From positions 124,001-188,000 of the forward strand of contig QJNS01000748.1 in assembly GCA_004154925.1 (NCBI GenBank): a stretch of DNA of 64,000 nt. The letters are read 5' to 3'. This DNA is from Monosporascus cannonballus (taxonomy: Eukaryota; Ascomycota; Sordariomycetes; Xylariales). How positions within the stretch are numbered: the stretch's first letter is position 1; the number at the start of each line of letters is the position of its first letter. The notes beneath the pieces are model-generated. The model saw only the letters and a list, made by a program, of their open reading frames with translations, ran no database searches and had not been told where the DNA came from. A program made the translations under genes and the position numbers. Positions 1 to 13,200 of the stretch are shown here, piece after piece.

Positions 1-1450
1 CCATGGCATTAAACCGCATTCCGAAGCCCAAAATAACGCGCGTAAATTGTCGGACCAGAAAAAAGATAAATTTGTTAATTAGATATTGCATAAAAAAAAT
101 ATACAGCCGCGCCCCCATAAAAATCCAGGTCCGTCAAATAATAAAAGCCTTACTGGGCTCTAAAAGGACCGTTGCGAAAAATTGGGTTAATTACTTTATT
201 ATACGCCATAATAAGATATATACAAAAAAAGAACGAATTATGTCCCGGGACCACCTAAAGGTATATAATTACGACAATATTTATAAGTTTTTCTTTTTTT
301 TTACCGCCGTCCGAACCAAATATAAGATTAAGTTTACGAACGAATATAATATAAATAAAACGGGCGTCCAAAAAGGGGAATAAGCTAATAAAACGGTGAT
401 GGAATTTTCGGAAACGGTTTGCGCAAAACTTAAAAAATCGGGGATAACGTTATAAATATTTATTTTTCGAATATATCGGTTTAATATACGGAAAAAAATA
501 TAGCTGCATATATTTTTAATAGTTTTACCGTTTAGAAATAATAATTATCCGAAAATATCGAAAAACCGAAATATATCTTTATTCCGAAAAGTTAAATTAA
601 TAACCGTATTGCGTTAAAATAATTAAAATCTATTTTTTTCCAGAAATTAAACCCTGTTTCTATAATAAATGGGGGTTATTTATTTTAAATAGTTATATTA
701 CATACGTACTTTTTATGTTTATATGAAGACATTTTAAAAATAAGATTAACTTTATATATTCTTTTATTTCCTTCGAATATTAATTTTTAATTATTTAATA
801 TGACCGTATTTTCCGTATTTAAAAAGGAATATCGTATGGCTTTATAAAATGCCGGTAGATTATTCGTAATAATTCCCGAATATAAACACGGTATATTAAA
901 AATATATTACGAAATTGCCGAAATTATTTTTATCGACAACAATATTAAATCTGGATAACGATATATCGGCTTATTTTTTTTCAAACCCAAAATAGTATTA
1001 AAAAATCTCGAATTAATATTCTAGCCAACTCTGAAGCCGAAAACACCCCCGGAACAAATAATCAATAACTAGAACGAAACCGTATATATTCTTTATAAGG
1101 CCTTAAAGTTATAGAAATACAGGAAAACGGCCTTATGTAATTAGGCGGAAACGTTTCGTAATATACGGAAAGTAATAATTAAAATTGTTAAAGGGTTTAA
1201 TAATATTAATATCGAAAACGTTATTTTCCGCTATAATAATCACTTCCTGCAAGCGAAATTCGAAAAATACGAAAATTGCAAACGCCAAATTATTATTAAG
1301 CAACCGAATAAGAATTTTGCGAATTTATCAGATATTAAGTCGGTTAAAAACAAGGTTATTAAACGTTTAAAGTCTATAAAGGCTAATAATCAGGTTCTAA
1401 TTAACAGTTATATTAAAAAATAGCTTTCTAACAAAAGGCAACGTAAATCT
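1..1450 (+). pseudogene. pogo/Fot1-like transposase relic
   Basis: An open stretch at 3-383 gives a CENP-B-type DNA-binding segment (around KNWVNYFIIRH, residues 59-69) followed by a degenerate first catalytic block, EYNINKTGVQKGE at about 340-381. In pogo/Fot1 transposases this block normally holds Asp-Glu. Here the pair reads Asn-Lys, which two G-to-A changes would produce. Further fragments of the same family continue in broken frames downstream. The most readable is near 945-1055, a GLFFFKPKIVLKNLE-like stretch ending in a Pro-rich tail, typical of the C-terminal third of the family. Stops interrupt everything after 383. The 5' end lies outside the window and I could not fix a 3' terminal repeat. 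Dead transposon in RIP-like sequence. Family assignment fairly sure, boundaries not. Confidence 0.7.
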
Positions 1451-4162
1451 ATATCATCTAAATAACTTTATTTTATTAAGAAATACGTTATTACGTTATT
1501 AAAAGGCTTTGGAACATGCAGATTACTATCAATTTATATATGTTTTGACTATTTATTGCTAAAGTATTTCATTAAGTAAAGTCCGAGGTTAAAATATATC
1601 GTTCTATTTATTATTTATTTAAATATTTTTAAAAAAGAAATACTTTTTCGATATTTTTAAATAATTAAATTGTAATACTTATTTAAAAAAGTTGCGTATA
1701 AATCTAAAGTTTGATTTTAATAAAATTATTTAAAGTATTTTAATGAAAATTTAAGTTAAATATAAATTATTTTGTTTACACCTATAAAACGTCAGTTAGT
1801 ATATAATTAAATCGATATATTTCTAACAATTACTATTATATAAAAACCTTGTAAATAATAACGTTTAAAATTAATTGTTTTATTTTTTTGTTTTTTCTAA
1901 TTTCGAACCGTTTAACGTTATAGGAATTGAATTAATTTATGATAGGAAAGTTTAATAAATACTTAAAATTTTTCGAAACATTTGTATAAAAATAATTTTA
2001 TATAATGTGTTATATAAATTTATAACATTTCTTATCGAAGTTTATGGGTAATTACGTATTAAGCGACTTTAAAATAAAGCTTTATAAAATTAAAGTACAA
2101 TCTATTCTAACTGTAAAAACTATAAATTAGTTATCGTATTCGAAAAGATTCAATATAATATCTATTACAAAAATAGTATCGCATAATAACTGTTTATATA
2201 TTTAGTTTAGTATAGAAATATTAAGTAAAAATAAATATTGTTTGCATATTATTCTATATATATATTCTGTCTTATAATTTGTTTTAAAAACCGTTGAAAA
2301 AGACTTATTAATAAATATAAAAAATTACATTTATTTTATTGTTAATTAAACAGGTCAATTTAAAATTTAAGTTAAATAAAATTTACTATTACTTAAATAT
2401 TTATAAGAAAAATAATATATTATTCATGAAATTTAACAATATTAAATCTCAATTAAAATAAATATAAGTATAAATAATGTATTGTCTTAAATATTTATTT
2501 AATATTTATAATATATTTAATATCGATTTTCTAAAAAAACATTTCCCAATTTTACATTTCTAATTTAATATATATGTTTTAATTTATAAAATTAATGAAT
2601 CATATAACAATTATAAATACTTTTCTAATTACTTTTATTAATAAATACTAAATTTAATATATATATATATATATATTTAAATATAATTTTAGGTTTTATT
2701 TTAAATAACAGTATTTAAAAAACTACTTTACAGCGTTTTAAATTAATAATATACTCTAAATATTATCTTTTTTAAAATGAAAATATATTTACTTTAAGTT
2801 AATTAACAATTCCATGTTTTAAAAAACTTAAAAAACTTTATAAATGTACTTTAGATATATATACAAGATATATTTGAATTTCAGCTATAATTTCTATACC
2901 GAGCCAAACATATAGAAAATTATTTTACGATATAATTTGCACGATAGATATAATATTCAGTATCTTCGAAAACGATAACTAGTGCATTATTTATATAAAT
3001 ATACATTTTACCTTCCGAAAACTAGAATATTATTGAAATACTACGAAATATAAACGTAATATTTAAGTTATAAATAAAAGTAACTTTAGTTAATAAAACT
3101 TTTTAAAATCAATTTTTAATTTTACATATTACAATATACTTATTTCGTATTGATTCTTTTTTAAAATACCTTTAAACTTAAAGTATATTTTCTAAATTTA
3201 GCTGAATAAATAAAAAGAATTATTATAGAATATAATTTGAGCTATTAAAACTAGATATATATATATATATTTATTTATATTAATTAGGTTTTCTAATATT
3301 TTCAAATAATATTCCAAATCGATATTTACTTATTATATTTAATGTTTCGTTAAATAAATGTTATGTAAATCTAAAACCAATAAATATAATTATTATTTTA
3401 AAATTAAATTTTGTTTCATTAATAAATAAAATATACATAACAATTATTTTATTTTATTTGAATATATGAATTTATAATAATTTATCTTATATATGAGTTT
3501 TTCGATATTATATATAAAATCTTAATTTTAAATTTTTATATTAAAGAATCTTTTTATATTTTTATATTACATGTAATTTAATATAATATTATGTAACCTT
3601 GCGTAAATTGGTATTAGAACATATTAATATAATTTAATTCGTAATCTCTATGTAATAAAACTATAATTACGTTTATCTACTTAATATTTTAAATTATTAA
3701 ATAACCTCTTTTTATTTATTTTTTTGAAGTTTTTATTAGAATAAATTTTTGTCATGCTATAACCTTTTGTGCTGTAAATTTATAATATTTGTTGAATTTA
3801 TTAATTAAACGTTTAAAAGAATTAGCAAACTTATTAAAAAATTCGATTTGAGTATATGTTATTTTGTGTTGCATAAATCTTTTATAAATACTTTCAATAA
3901 ACATATATCTAATATGTAAAGTAATAACAATTTTAAGTACATTATTATGCTATGAGTTCAAAAGCTCTTTATTATGTTACTATTATATTATTATAAATGA
4001 TAATTAATATATTTTTTATAAATATACTTTCCTTTCTCAAAATTGATTATATATATTATTGTTAGTTCGTTAATATTTTAAAACAATAATATTCTTTTCA
4101 GTTTATAAATTTTTAATCGTTTTTAAATAATACAAATTTGATTTGTACTTTCAAATATAATG
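1451..4162. other. AT-rich relic sequence, nothing identified
   Basis: Very AT-rich, TpA-rich sequence with stops in all frames. It contains short (TA)n runs, for example near 2659-2676 and 3253-3270. I recognise no terminal repeat, gene or RNA. Probably transposon sequence mutated beyond recognition by eye. Confidence 0.6.
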
Positions 4163-4164
4163 TA

Positions 4165-6026
4165 CTACACAAGCTCACTGGATGCACAAGTTCACCGGAT
4201 AATTTTTAGCATCTTTCGACAACAAATTCAAATTAATTCACTATAACATTTTAAATTAATTTACATTTATTGGAGTCTTTTTGCTAAAGATATCTATAGC
4301 TTTTTTACATATACGCGTATTATATCCGGGCTTACTACAAACGTTATATTTCTATTTTTTTTGTTTTAACCCTTTTACGACGATTATCTTTAGCCGTTAT
4401 TAGCTGTATTTTTTTACTACCACCTTTTTTGTCTGCCAGAAAAGCTTATCTTCTTTATATAATAAGTATCTCTTTTTTCTTAAAGACACTTATTTTTGGT
4501 CCTTCGATGTTTATTTAAAATATGGTTGGTTTTGCGTAAATAAGGTTTTTTTTCTCGCAAACAAAATCACTTTATAGAAAATTAACAAGGTATTTTTTAC
4601 TAAAAAATTAACCGATTTTATTATTTTTGTCAGCGAATAACCTTAGTTATTTTTAATTTTTCTTTGCAAATAACGTCCTTATTTTATTATTTTACAAATA
4701 CTTTTTAAAGTGTTTATAAAAAGAAAAAAATAAAATCGGCGGAAGTAAACGGCGAAAGAGTTGGTATAAATATAGCTAAAGAAATTTCCAACTCGAAAAA
4801 GATATTATTAAGATCGAATAAAAAAGCCCGGTTTTTACAAATTCTGATTTGATACTATCGGATATTGTAGTAGCTTTAACCGCGTCGTAAAAGCTGGCGA
4901 AAAAAAAAATCCTTTTTCGCAATGTAAATATAATAACGTTATATTAAATTTTCGATATAAAGTAAATAAATGCGTTTTAAAACAGCAAAACAGAATACGT
5001 CGAAAGGTTAAAGCCGATAAAGTAATAGATAAATATATAAAACATAATAATACTGTTATTTCTATAATACTTTTCGAATTCTATCGACTAGTAATTTTCG
5101 TAATCGTCGAGAATAAATAAACATTTCGATATTTTCGTATATATTTAAATATAATTACTAGAGCTTGAAACGTATTTTGAACTTAATTTATTTGTTATGC
5201 AATTATTATAACTTATACGGAACTTTTGATTAAGTAATAATTAATATTTTTGATACTAGAAACTAAGAAAATATTTTTCTATTAAAATAAGAAATGAAAA
5301 TAAAGCTCAATATTACGAATTAATAACCTAGATAATTATATTTTATTTTCGATTTCTCTATCACGTTTATTTAGGCTTTTTATGTGTTTCTAACATTTGT
5401 AATTATTATACCTGTCGTTATAAAAACCTTATTAAAAATTCAGTTTCGTCGAAGTTATAAACATCTTTTTACGATACTATATTTTGCGATAATAATCCGA
5501 ATAAGTTCAAATTATTCACGAAATATCTTTGGAATTTTGCATAATACTTATTAATAATTAAATTTTCGATTTAAATATGTTTTAAGTTTTTTTGCGGTTT
5601 AATAAAGTTTGACGCCCAGTTAACCTCGATGGGCATTGCGATACGTTAGACTAGTAATAAATTCGCTATATTTTTAATATATTAAAACCGGACAAAAGAC
5701 GTTTATATAGTTAGGTTCAGGATTCGGTCCATAATAGATTTCTTTTTAGTCGGAGTTAATTTTCGCGATTTAAGTATAATATCGGCTTTGAAAGATTTAC
5801 TAGTAGATAGTTTATACAAAATAAAATAAGAGATTTTATATATAAAACTAAATATTGTATAATTACATTTCGGCTTTCGTTTTTTTAGCTTAAATGGCTA
5901 GGTGTATTTTTACTTTTTTTGTAAGCTGTTCTATGTTATAAATATTCAATTATGAATAATTAACGTTAAATTTAAAATGTGCGAAAAACTATTCGATAAA
6001 CCTGTACATTCAGTAAACTTATGTAA
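4165..6026 (-). mobile_element. Fot1/pogo-like DNA transposon, copy 1 (1862 bp)
   Basis: Complete element bounded by TA (4163-4164 and 6027-6028). The terminal inverted repeats carry a duplicated internal motif. The left end reads CTACACAAGCTCACTGGATG and then repeats a CACAAGTTCACCGGA block. The right end read on the minus strand starts TTACATAAGTTTACTGAATG and matches apart from mainly transition differences. Length is close to that of Fot1 elements. It is a full-length paralogue of the copy at 14364-23089 and preserves the empty site for two insertions in that copy. Near 5908 it reads ggctagg continuing directly into tgtattt, where copy 2 carries a chromovirus. Near 4285 it lacks the 125-bp solo LTR. 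Confidence 0.85.
4350..5900 (-). pseudogene. Fot1-like transposase relic in copy 1
   Basis: Read on the minus strand, the block KDVYNFDETEF at 5437-5470 matches the first catalytic Asp-Glu segment of pogo/Fot1 DDE transposases. Frames on both sides carry many stops, so no functional protein can be made. In an intact element this enzyme would bind the terminal repeats and cut and paste the element at TA sites. The DE pair itself survives here, unlike in the relic at the start of the window. The exact coding limits are my estimate. Confidence 0.65.
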
Positions 6027-6028
6027 TA

Positions 6029-9000
6029 CGTTGTATGTTTTTAGTATTGTATTTTATATAAGAAATAAAATAATTATATTATTATACCAAACGTATTTTA
6101 CGTATATTTGAAAAAATAGGCAGTATCCGAAAAAGGTTTTAATTTGTAGATAATTATAGAACAAAATATACTTTAATAATACAATTACTAAAAAGATTTG
6201 CAAATATTTCTATTAATTAGAAAATTATGTTTTCAATCGAAAGGTTAACTTAATAGTTAAGGAACGAAAATTGAGTATAGAGTTATTTTTATAAAAACAA
6301 ATTTATTATATATTTATTTTTCGTTTTCGAAATATATTATTAGTTTATATAATATATATAATTCCGTCGTAAAACTTTCAAACTCTTTAAATTAATTAGT
6401 TTATTTTAAAAGCCAAGTTCTTTTCTTCCAGGTTTAGTTATAATAAACCCGCGTTAAGTAGTAAAAAGAGGTTTTTTTTGAACTGAAAACCGTAAATAGC
6501 GATTTTACTTACTAGATAAAATTTAGAAAGATTTTTAGCTAATTTATTATAATAAGTTCTATTTGAAAGAATAAAGAAAATTTCGTTTGAATTAACGCAA
6601 TTCTTATAAAGTTCGAGTTGATTTAAATTAAAAATTTATTATTAAGGCTTTTTTTTATTTTAATTATATTCGTTTAGGTAATTTTAAATATTTGTGCGTT
6701 TTAATACTTGGAATTATTGTTGTAGTACCTGTCGTTAATACTTTATATATAACGTTTTAATTATATATTCCTTTAACAAAACTGGAAAAAAGGTACAATG
6801 ACTTTAAAAAAAGTAACGCAAATTAAGGATAGTTTAATACCGTATTAAAAGTTTGTGAAAAACTAAATAATTTAGATTAATATTAAGAAGAAATATTTTG
6901 TCGACAAAAACAAAGATTTCAGAAATCTATTAGTTCATTAAGACGTTTGCGTTTTTAATAAAACATTTTGACAAGAAATATATGTAAATATATTTTTTTA
7001 AAAAAAACCATAAATTGGATTAATTACAAAAGTAACAGAAATTGAAAGAAAGCGGTGTTATATAGATCTAAAGCAAACTGAAATTATTTTAAATATACAT
7101 ACCATAGCAAAAGCTTTTACTTTTTTCGATTAGTAGGATATAGAGCTAGATTTAAATTAAAAAGATTTTCCGCTTACGATTTTATTTACGTTAAAAATGG
7201 TTTGTCGAAATTCTGATAATAGAACGTTTTATTTAAATTTATTGTATTTGGTAGATATTTCACTTGTTTTTATATATTGTTTTATATAAGTAATTTTTAT
7301 ATTTAATTAAATACGAGATTTTAGTTATAACTGTTTCAAAGTTGAATACTTTTTTTCGCTTTCGTGTTTGTTTTTGTCCTTATTAATTTTTACCTTTTTT
7401 TAAAAATGGCGTTTTTAGGTGTTGATTTAAAGTAAAAAAAATAGAGAATAAGATAGATCTTTATATTTTTGACAATAATAATCGATAATTAGCTTTCAAA
7501 AGGGCTTAGTTAAGTTAAGAAGCGTAAATGTTTTTTTTAAATTTTAACTTATTATTAAGTCTTTTCGTTTTAATTTATAAGATATTAAAAGTTATGTTTC
7601 GTTTTTGAAATCTTATATAAACTGCGTCTTTTTTGATAAAATTAACTTTTTAAGCTCTTTTTTATTATAATATTAATTTATTTTTTGTGCAAAAATTACA
7701 ATTAGTCTTGCAAATAAACTTAAAGTATTTCGACTGCTCTTATAAACGTTTCGTTTTTAAAGTAATTGTATTAATTTTAGAAATTTTAATAACTAATTAT
7801 TTTGATTGTTCACCTTTTGCTTTATAATCGTATATAGTAATATATAGAAATACGTTTATATTTTCGTTAGATAAAATGTTGTAAGTTATATATATTAATA
7901 TTTAAGAGTTTATTTAGTTATTTAATTAATAAATCATACAATTTCGAGAATAGTGTGTTAGAGTTTAATGAAATTATTTTCTTTAACCATATGTTTATGA
8001 GTAATAGATTATTACAAACTTAACTTTGATACTCTTTTAATTTAAAATAATTAATACTAAAATTAAGAGTAATTTCTAAATTTTTAAAAAGTACCCTTTT
8101 CATAATCGTATAATAGTTTTAAAATGTTTTAATAATTATATATTAAGTCTTTTCACAATATTTTTATAAATCGGTTTTCTTAATTTTTAAAACAGTAAAC
8201 CTTAGTATAAATTAACAGCTATTTTTTTGGCTATTCTTTTACTTATTAAAATTTCTTTAATTCTTTTCACATCGTAAAAGTTCCGAAACCGTATGAATAA
8301 TATAATGGTAAATGGTTTTAATATTTGATACAAGCATATGATTTTACTTTTGTTCCATTTTAATATTTATATACCTTTTAAATAATTCAAATCTTTTTTA
8401 TTTTTATTATTCAAGATATTCGTTTAACAAGTTGTAATATAATATATTTTAAAGTTAAATATTAAAAAACAAACTATTAAAATGTTATGCAGTTTATTTA
8501 TTTTTTAAGTTTTTATAAATAAAATTAAACATTTATAATTTAAATACATTAAAAGCTTTTAATTTCCTGCAAAAACGTTTCATCTTTTAAAAATATTAAT
8601 AATTACCATTAACGTTTTGTCGTAAATGGGGTATTTAAATTCTGTCTTTCGTGATGGTTTAGAGTAATACATTATTTCTTATTATTTCCTATTATTATAC
8701 AATAATACTTAAGATATAATTTAAAATGTTTATGTTTGAACGTTTTCTATCAGAGTTAAGTAATTTTATTATTAATATTTTAGTTATTCAGGGTTGAAAT
8801 TAATAAAAAGTATGCTTTATCTTTTTAAAAAAATATAAATTCTTTTTCAGTATATTCTTTCATAATGAATTTCGTTAATAATTTAGTTATATTTTTATAT
8901 TTCTGAATCAAGCTATCTACCTAATTAATAAAGTCAAATATTTGCCAAATATTCATAATCTTTAGTATATTAGCAATAAAATCTATTTTAATTTTTTTAA

Positions 9001-9608
9001 GTTTTAAATTTGAATTTAGCTTTGCTACAGGATTAAGTAAATCTTAGAAGACTTAAGTTTTAAATATACTATATACAGTGTATTAAGATAATTCAGATGT
9101 TTATACTATATAAAACTTAAAATACTTAAGTGATTTACCTTCTGTATTTTATAAAACTTTTCAATAAGTAAATATGTCTTCGATATATACAAATATAAAA
9201 TTATTGAAACCTATTTTTAAAAAGTAATTATAATTATTTATTAAATATTTACAAAGATATTAATAAACCTCATAATTATAGGCCGATATTTATAATATTT
9301 ATATATTGTTTTCAACGTGGTTTTTATTTTTTATTTCTTTATTTTAGTACGGCACAACTATTTCGAAAAATAAATAGGAGAAGCTATTTGCTTTACTAAC
9401 GTTGTTTTTCAAGTATTCATAAAAATTAAACAGTCTTTGTCATTGATAATAATATCGTTTAATTATATATAATTAATTTCTTATCCATAAACAGATTTTT
9501 AATTTTAGTTGATTTTTTCTAGTAATATTTTTGAATGTAAATATTATTACAATGACAAAACTTATTAAAAATTTCTAAACTTGAATATATTTTTCAAATC
9601 TAGTTAGA
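6029..9608. other. AT-rich relic sequence, nothing identified
   Basis: About 3.6 kb of extremely AT-rich sequence with dense stops on both strands. By eye I found no terminal repeat pair, target duplication, conserved motif or RNA gene. It probably contains one or more heavily mutated elements, perhaps related to the gypsy-type element that begins just downstream. Confidence 0.5.
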
Positions 9609-10206
9609 TACTTGTTTCTAAATAATTTAAATTCTTTCAAAGTTTATATAATAAATTCTTGTTATAAAAACAGGGGTTTTGGTTTTAAGAAGACTGTAAG
9701 GGAATAGAAAGGACTAGCCACTCCGCTACATGATCCAAAAGATCAGCAGTTCCAACGCCAAGGTGCGTTGGAAGTCCTTGTCCGCACTTAAGTAAAGAAC
9801 TCTCCGACGTTATTTCCTTACAGAGACTTCCTTTAAAGCTTAGCGCAGACGCGTAACAGCTAAGTTCTAACCAAGAGCATTTGGCCCTTTTAAATGATTT
9901 AGATAATTTAGATAATTTAATCAAATTATATAGATTATGTAAATATACGATATATTTATTATACAAAGGAAAGATCTATAATAAATGAGTGTTTTGTGTA
10001 AATAATAAATACTTTATTTTTCCGCATTTTAATTATTAATTAAAGGTTTTACTTAAAGGTATGTCTTTTATTTAATTGGAGAGTTCGTAAATCTTTTTCC
10101 CGAATAAATTGTTGAATTATGTTACGCCTTATTATTATTTGTAAATCAAACTTTTAATTTATATATTGCTTATATGTTTACGTAAATATATAACAGGTTC
10201 GTTATA
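9609..10206 (+). repeat. 5' LTR of the outer gypsy-type element (with insertion)
   Basis: Aligns with 25286-25744. The segment after the shared gccctttta (9884 here, 25432 there) runs in parallel for about 320 bp to the shared end ggttcgtta(t/c)a. Without the 128-bp insertion and its 5-bp duplication it is about 465 bp, against about 459 bp for the partner. The start at 9609 is my best guess. Confidence 0.55.
9695..9822. mobile_element. 128-bp TIR or solo-LTR-like insertion in the 5' LTR
   Basis: Begins TGTAAGGGAATA and ends TATTTCCTTACA, giving a 12-bp terminal inverted repeat with one mismatch. It is flanked by aagac (9690-9694) and gagac (9823-9827), a 5-bp duplication with one transition. 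The partner LTR near 25355-25370 reads through without it. Inside is a perfect 9-bp inverted repeat, TTCCAACGC...GCGTTGGAA. GC content is clearly above the surroundings. It could be a solo LTR (TG...CA ends, 5-bp duplication) or a small inverted-repeat element. The sequence alone does not decide. Confidence 0.65.
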
Positions 10207-13200
10207 TTTTGATAAACGTTAAATGAATAGCCGACAAATAATTTATTGCTTAAATAGGGCATAAACCTTTTTAAATTTAATATAAATGATAATATGAAAT
10301 AAAGTTGAAAAGAAAAATAATATACCCGATTTCCGTTTTTAGCTAGCAAAGAATTAATAACTAGATTTGACGACTTATTATTTATTAAGAAAGTTTTCTA
10401 TTTAATTGATGATACGAGGCTCTTAATTATTTGACTTTAACCAAGTCATTTTCCCAACCCTAATTATAATAATAATTTTTACTTGCTAAAAGAAATATTA
10501 TAATATAAGAATTCGAAAAAGAGAAAAGAAATATTTAGTAAAAGGTTGGTTAATTTAAAAAAAAGCTAAAAGAAATTAATTTTCTAAAAGATAAAAGAAT
10601 AAAAAATAGATGATAACGATTAACGAAAAGCTATATATTATAATAGCCGAATTTAGTGCGTTAGAAAAGAAAAACCTTAAATTTATTTAATAATAAAAAA
10701 CTTCAGTTTTGTTGCTATTTAGCGTAAAATAGGTGCGCGAAAATATTGCTTTATTCTTGAAATTATTTTTAAAATACAAGATATTACAGATTATAAGTTA
10801 CTTTATCCTAAGCCTTATAACGGATTTACGGATATACAAGGATTTTTAGTTGAAATAGGAATATATTTTAAAATTTATAAATGTTGTTTAATAGGGATTT
10901 TTTAAAAAGTAATAGTTATTTGGTAAATTTTCGTTAAGAAAGATTTTTTGCAGTTCGAATTCATTTTAAGGGATTAGTTCTAAAATATCCTCAATAAATC
11001 TTCAAATATAATTAAATATATTTTTAGTGGATATAAATCTTTTGAAAAAGAAATACGTTTTTTATTTAAAAATTCTTATAAAAATACTATATAATTAGGT
11101 ACTTTTATATATATTCTTGGGTTAAATTGGTAACCGAATATATAATTAAATTTAATTACTCAATAATTCTTTTTAATATAATAGAAAGAGTATTATTTTA
11201 TTTTTATTAAAACGGCTTGAAAGGTTAAGTTAAAAATAAATTATATATAGAGCTTAAGATTGGATCTCTTTTTTTTTGCAAAATATATCGCTGAGATTAA
11301 TATCGCCAACTAACGTATTTTTAATCGTTACCTGAAAAAAAAGGAATCGACAAATAAGATAACGATAAGAGTTTTAATAGCCGAGCTAATAAGAAATATT
11401 AGACAAAATTTTAGAAAGAAACTAGTGTCGTTTCGAAGAAATTTAAAAAAGATAAGTTCAGAATAGTTTGTTTTCGTTATAGTAAAAAGGCATTTTTTAA
11501 AACTGATTATTATTTTTTAATTAAGAAGAATTTTAAAAAAGAAGCAATTTTTTACGATTAAAAGAAAATAAAATAGTTGAATAGAAAATAAGTAATACGA
11601 TAAAAATAAAAAAGAATTAATTTAACTTTTTTTCTGCCAAAGTTTATTATTATTATTATAATTATATATATTTATAAAGATCTTTTAAAGGACGAAGATT
11701 GTTTCATATATCAAAATTTTAAGATTAAAATTTGTAAATAGCATTTACAATAAATGGTTTCTAAAATAATTATTAAGTTAAAATACTTTTCTTATTTTGA
11801 TATATAGAAATATGGAATATAAAACGAATATAGCCAATTTCGGCTAAATATTAATAATTATAAATAAGTAATCTTCGACTTTTATAAACTGTTATATATA
11901 TTACATATTTAAAAAAATCTTTAATAAACCTTAATAGTTTGGTACACTTTTCAGCGTATTATAACGACAATTATTTAAATCATTAACGCGTTAAAAATAA
12001 CAATTTTTGGCGCGACGAAGAAAACGAAACACTTGTAGAATTAAATAATACATGCAAATGTATCAAGGTTTTTCAATAGCTAGAATATTTAAAATTCTTT
12101 TATTTATATCTGTGATGAGGCTGTATGGAGCCCTATTATGAAGCACCGGACAAACGCCGGTACCAAGCAGCATTAGCGCAGCGCCTTATATGCGAACACA
12201 CATAACTGTATTTTTATCTTCCCTGTCTTTTCTCTTTAGCTAGAAAATAAACTCTCATTAGCAACTGATTGCAGACCGCTCAGGTGAAGCCTTTTACAAT
12301 ATCCCGAATTAAAATAAAGCTAGAAAGTTATATTTTAAAAATGTTTATATTATTTTTAAATATATTGCGTTTAGTGTAAAGTATTAAATAGAAACCTAAT
12401 TCTTTTCGAGAATTTATATTGTTAATTTTATAACCTAGAGAATATAAGATTAATGATTATATTAAAAAAGAATAGGTTTTTATTAAATACTAGTTCCGTT
12501 AAACATGATATAAATACATGAATAATTATTATATTAAGTACTTTGTTCAAAAACTCTAAACACAAATGTGCTTTTTTACAAATAGATTATATTAATAAGA
12601 AAACGGCAAAAGCTTTGAATATTAGAATATGGAAAGATTTCGTTTTATAAAACCTTATAGGCAGTAATAAAAATGTTGCGTAATTCAATTCAGATTTCGT
12701 TTCAATTTAAAAGTTAAATGTAATTTTATTTCTCTAATAATAAAAGAAATTCAAACTCTTTTAAAGATATAAGTTAAATTCCTATAAGTTATATGTAGTA
12801 AATAAAAACCTATATATTAACGAAACCGAACGAAGTTTTTTTTAAAAAAAGAGATGAGAACTTTGAATATAAGTTTAAAAATATTAAAAACGAATTTCGT
12901 AAGATATTTTTGATATTTCTAGATATAATATTATTTTAGAAATACCTTGATTTCGTTTTAGTAGTTTATAAATTAATTAAAATAGCTAAAAGATTTTTTA
13001 AAGTAATACAATACTTAAAAAAGATTTTTAAAAAATTTGTTATAGAATTAAGGGAGTACAGATTTAATATTAGATTATTGCAGTATTTTCAAAATACCGC
13101 AAATTTAAAAAATTGTTTAAAGATTAACAAAGTTATGAGTTATTATTATACGGTTAATGAGATTATTATATATTTATCAGGGCAGGATATTGTCTAAGAT

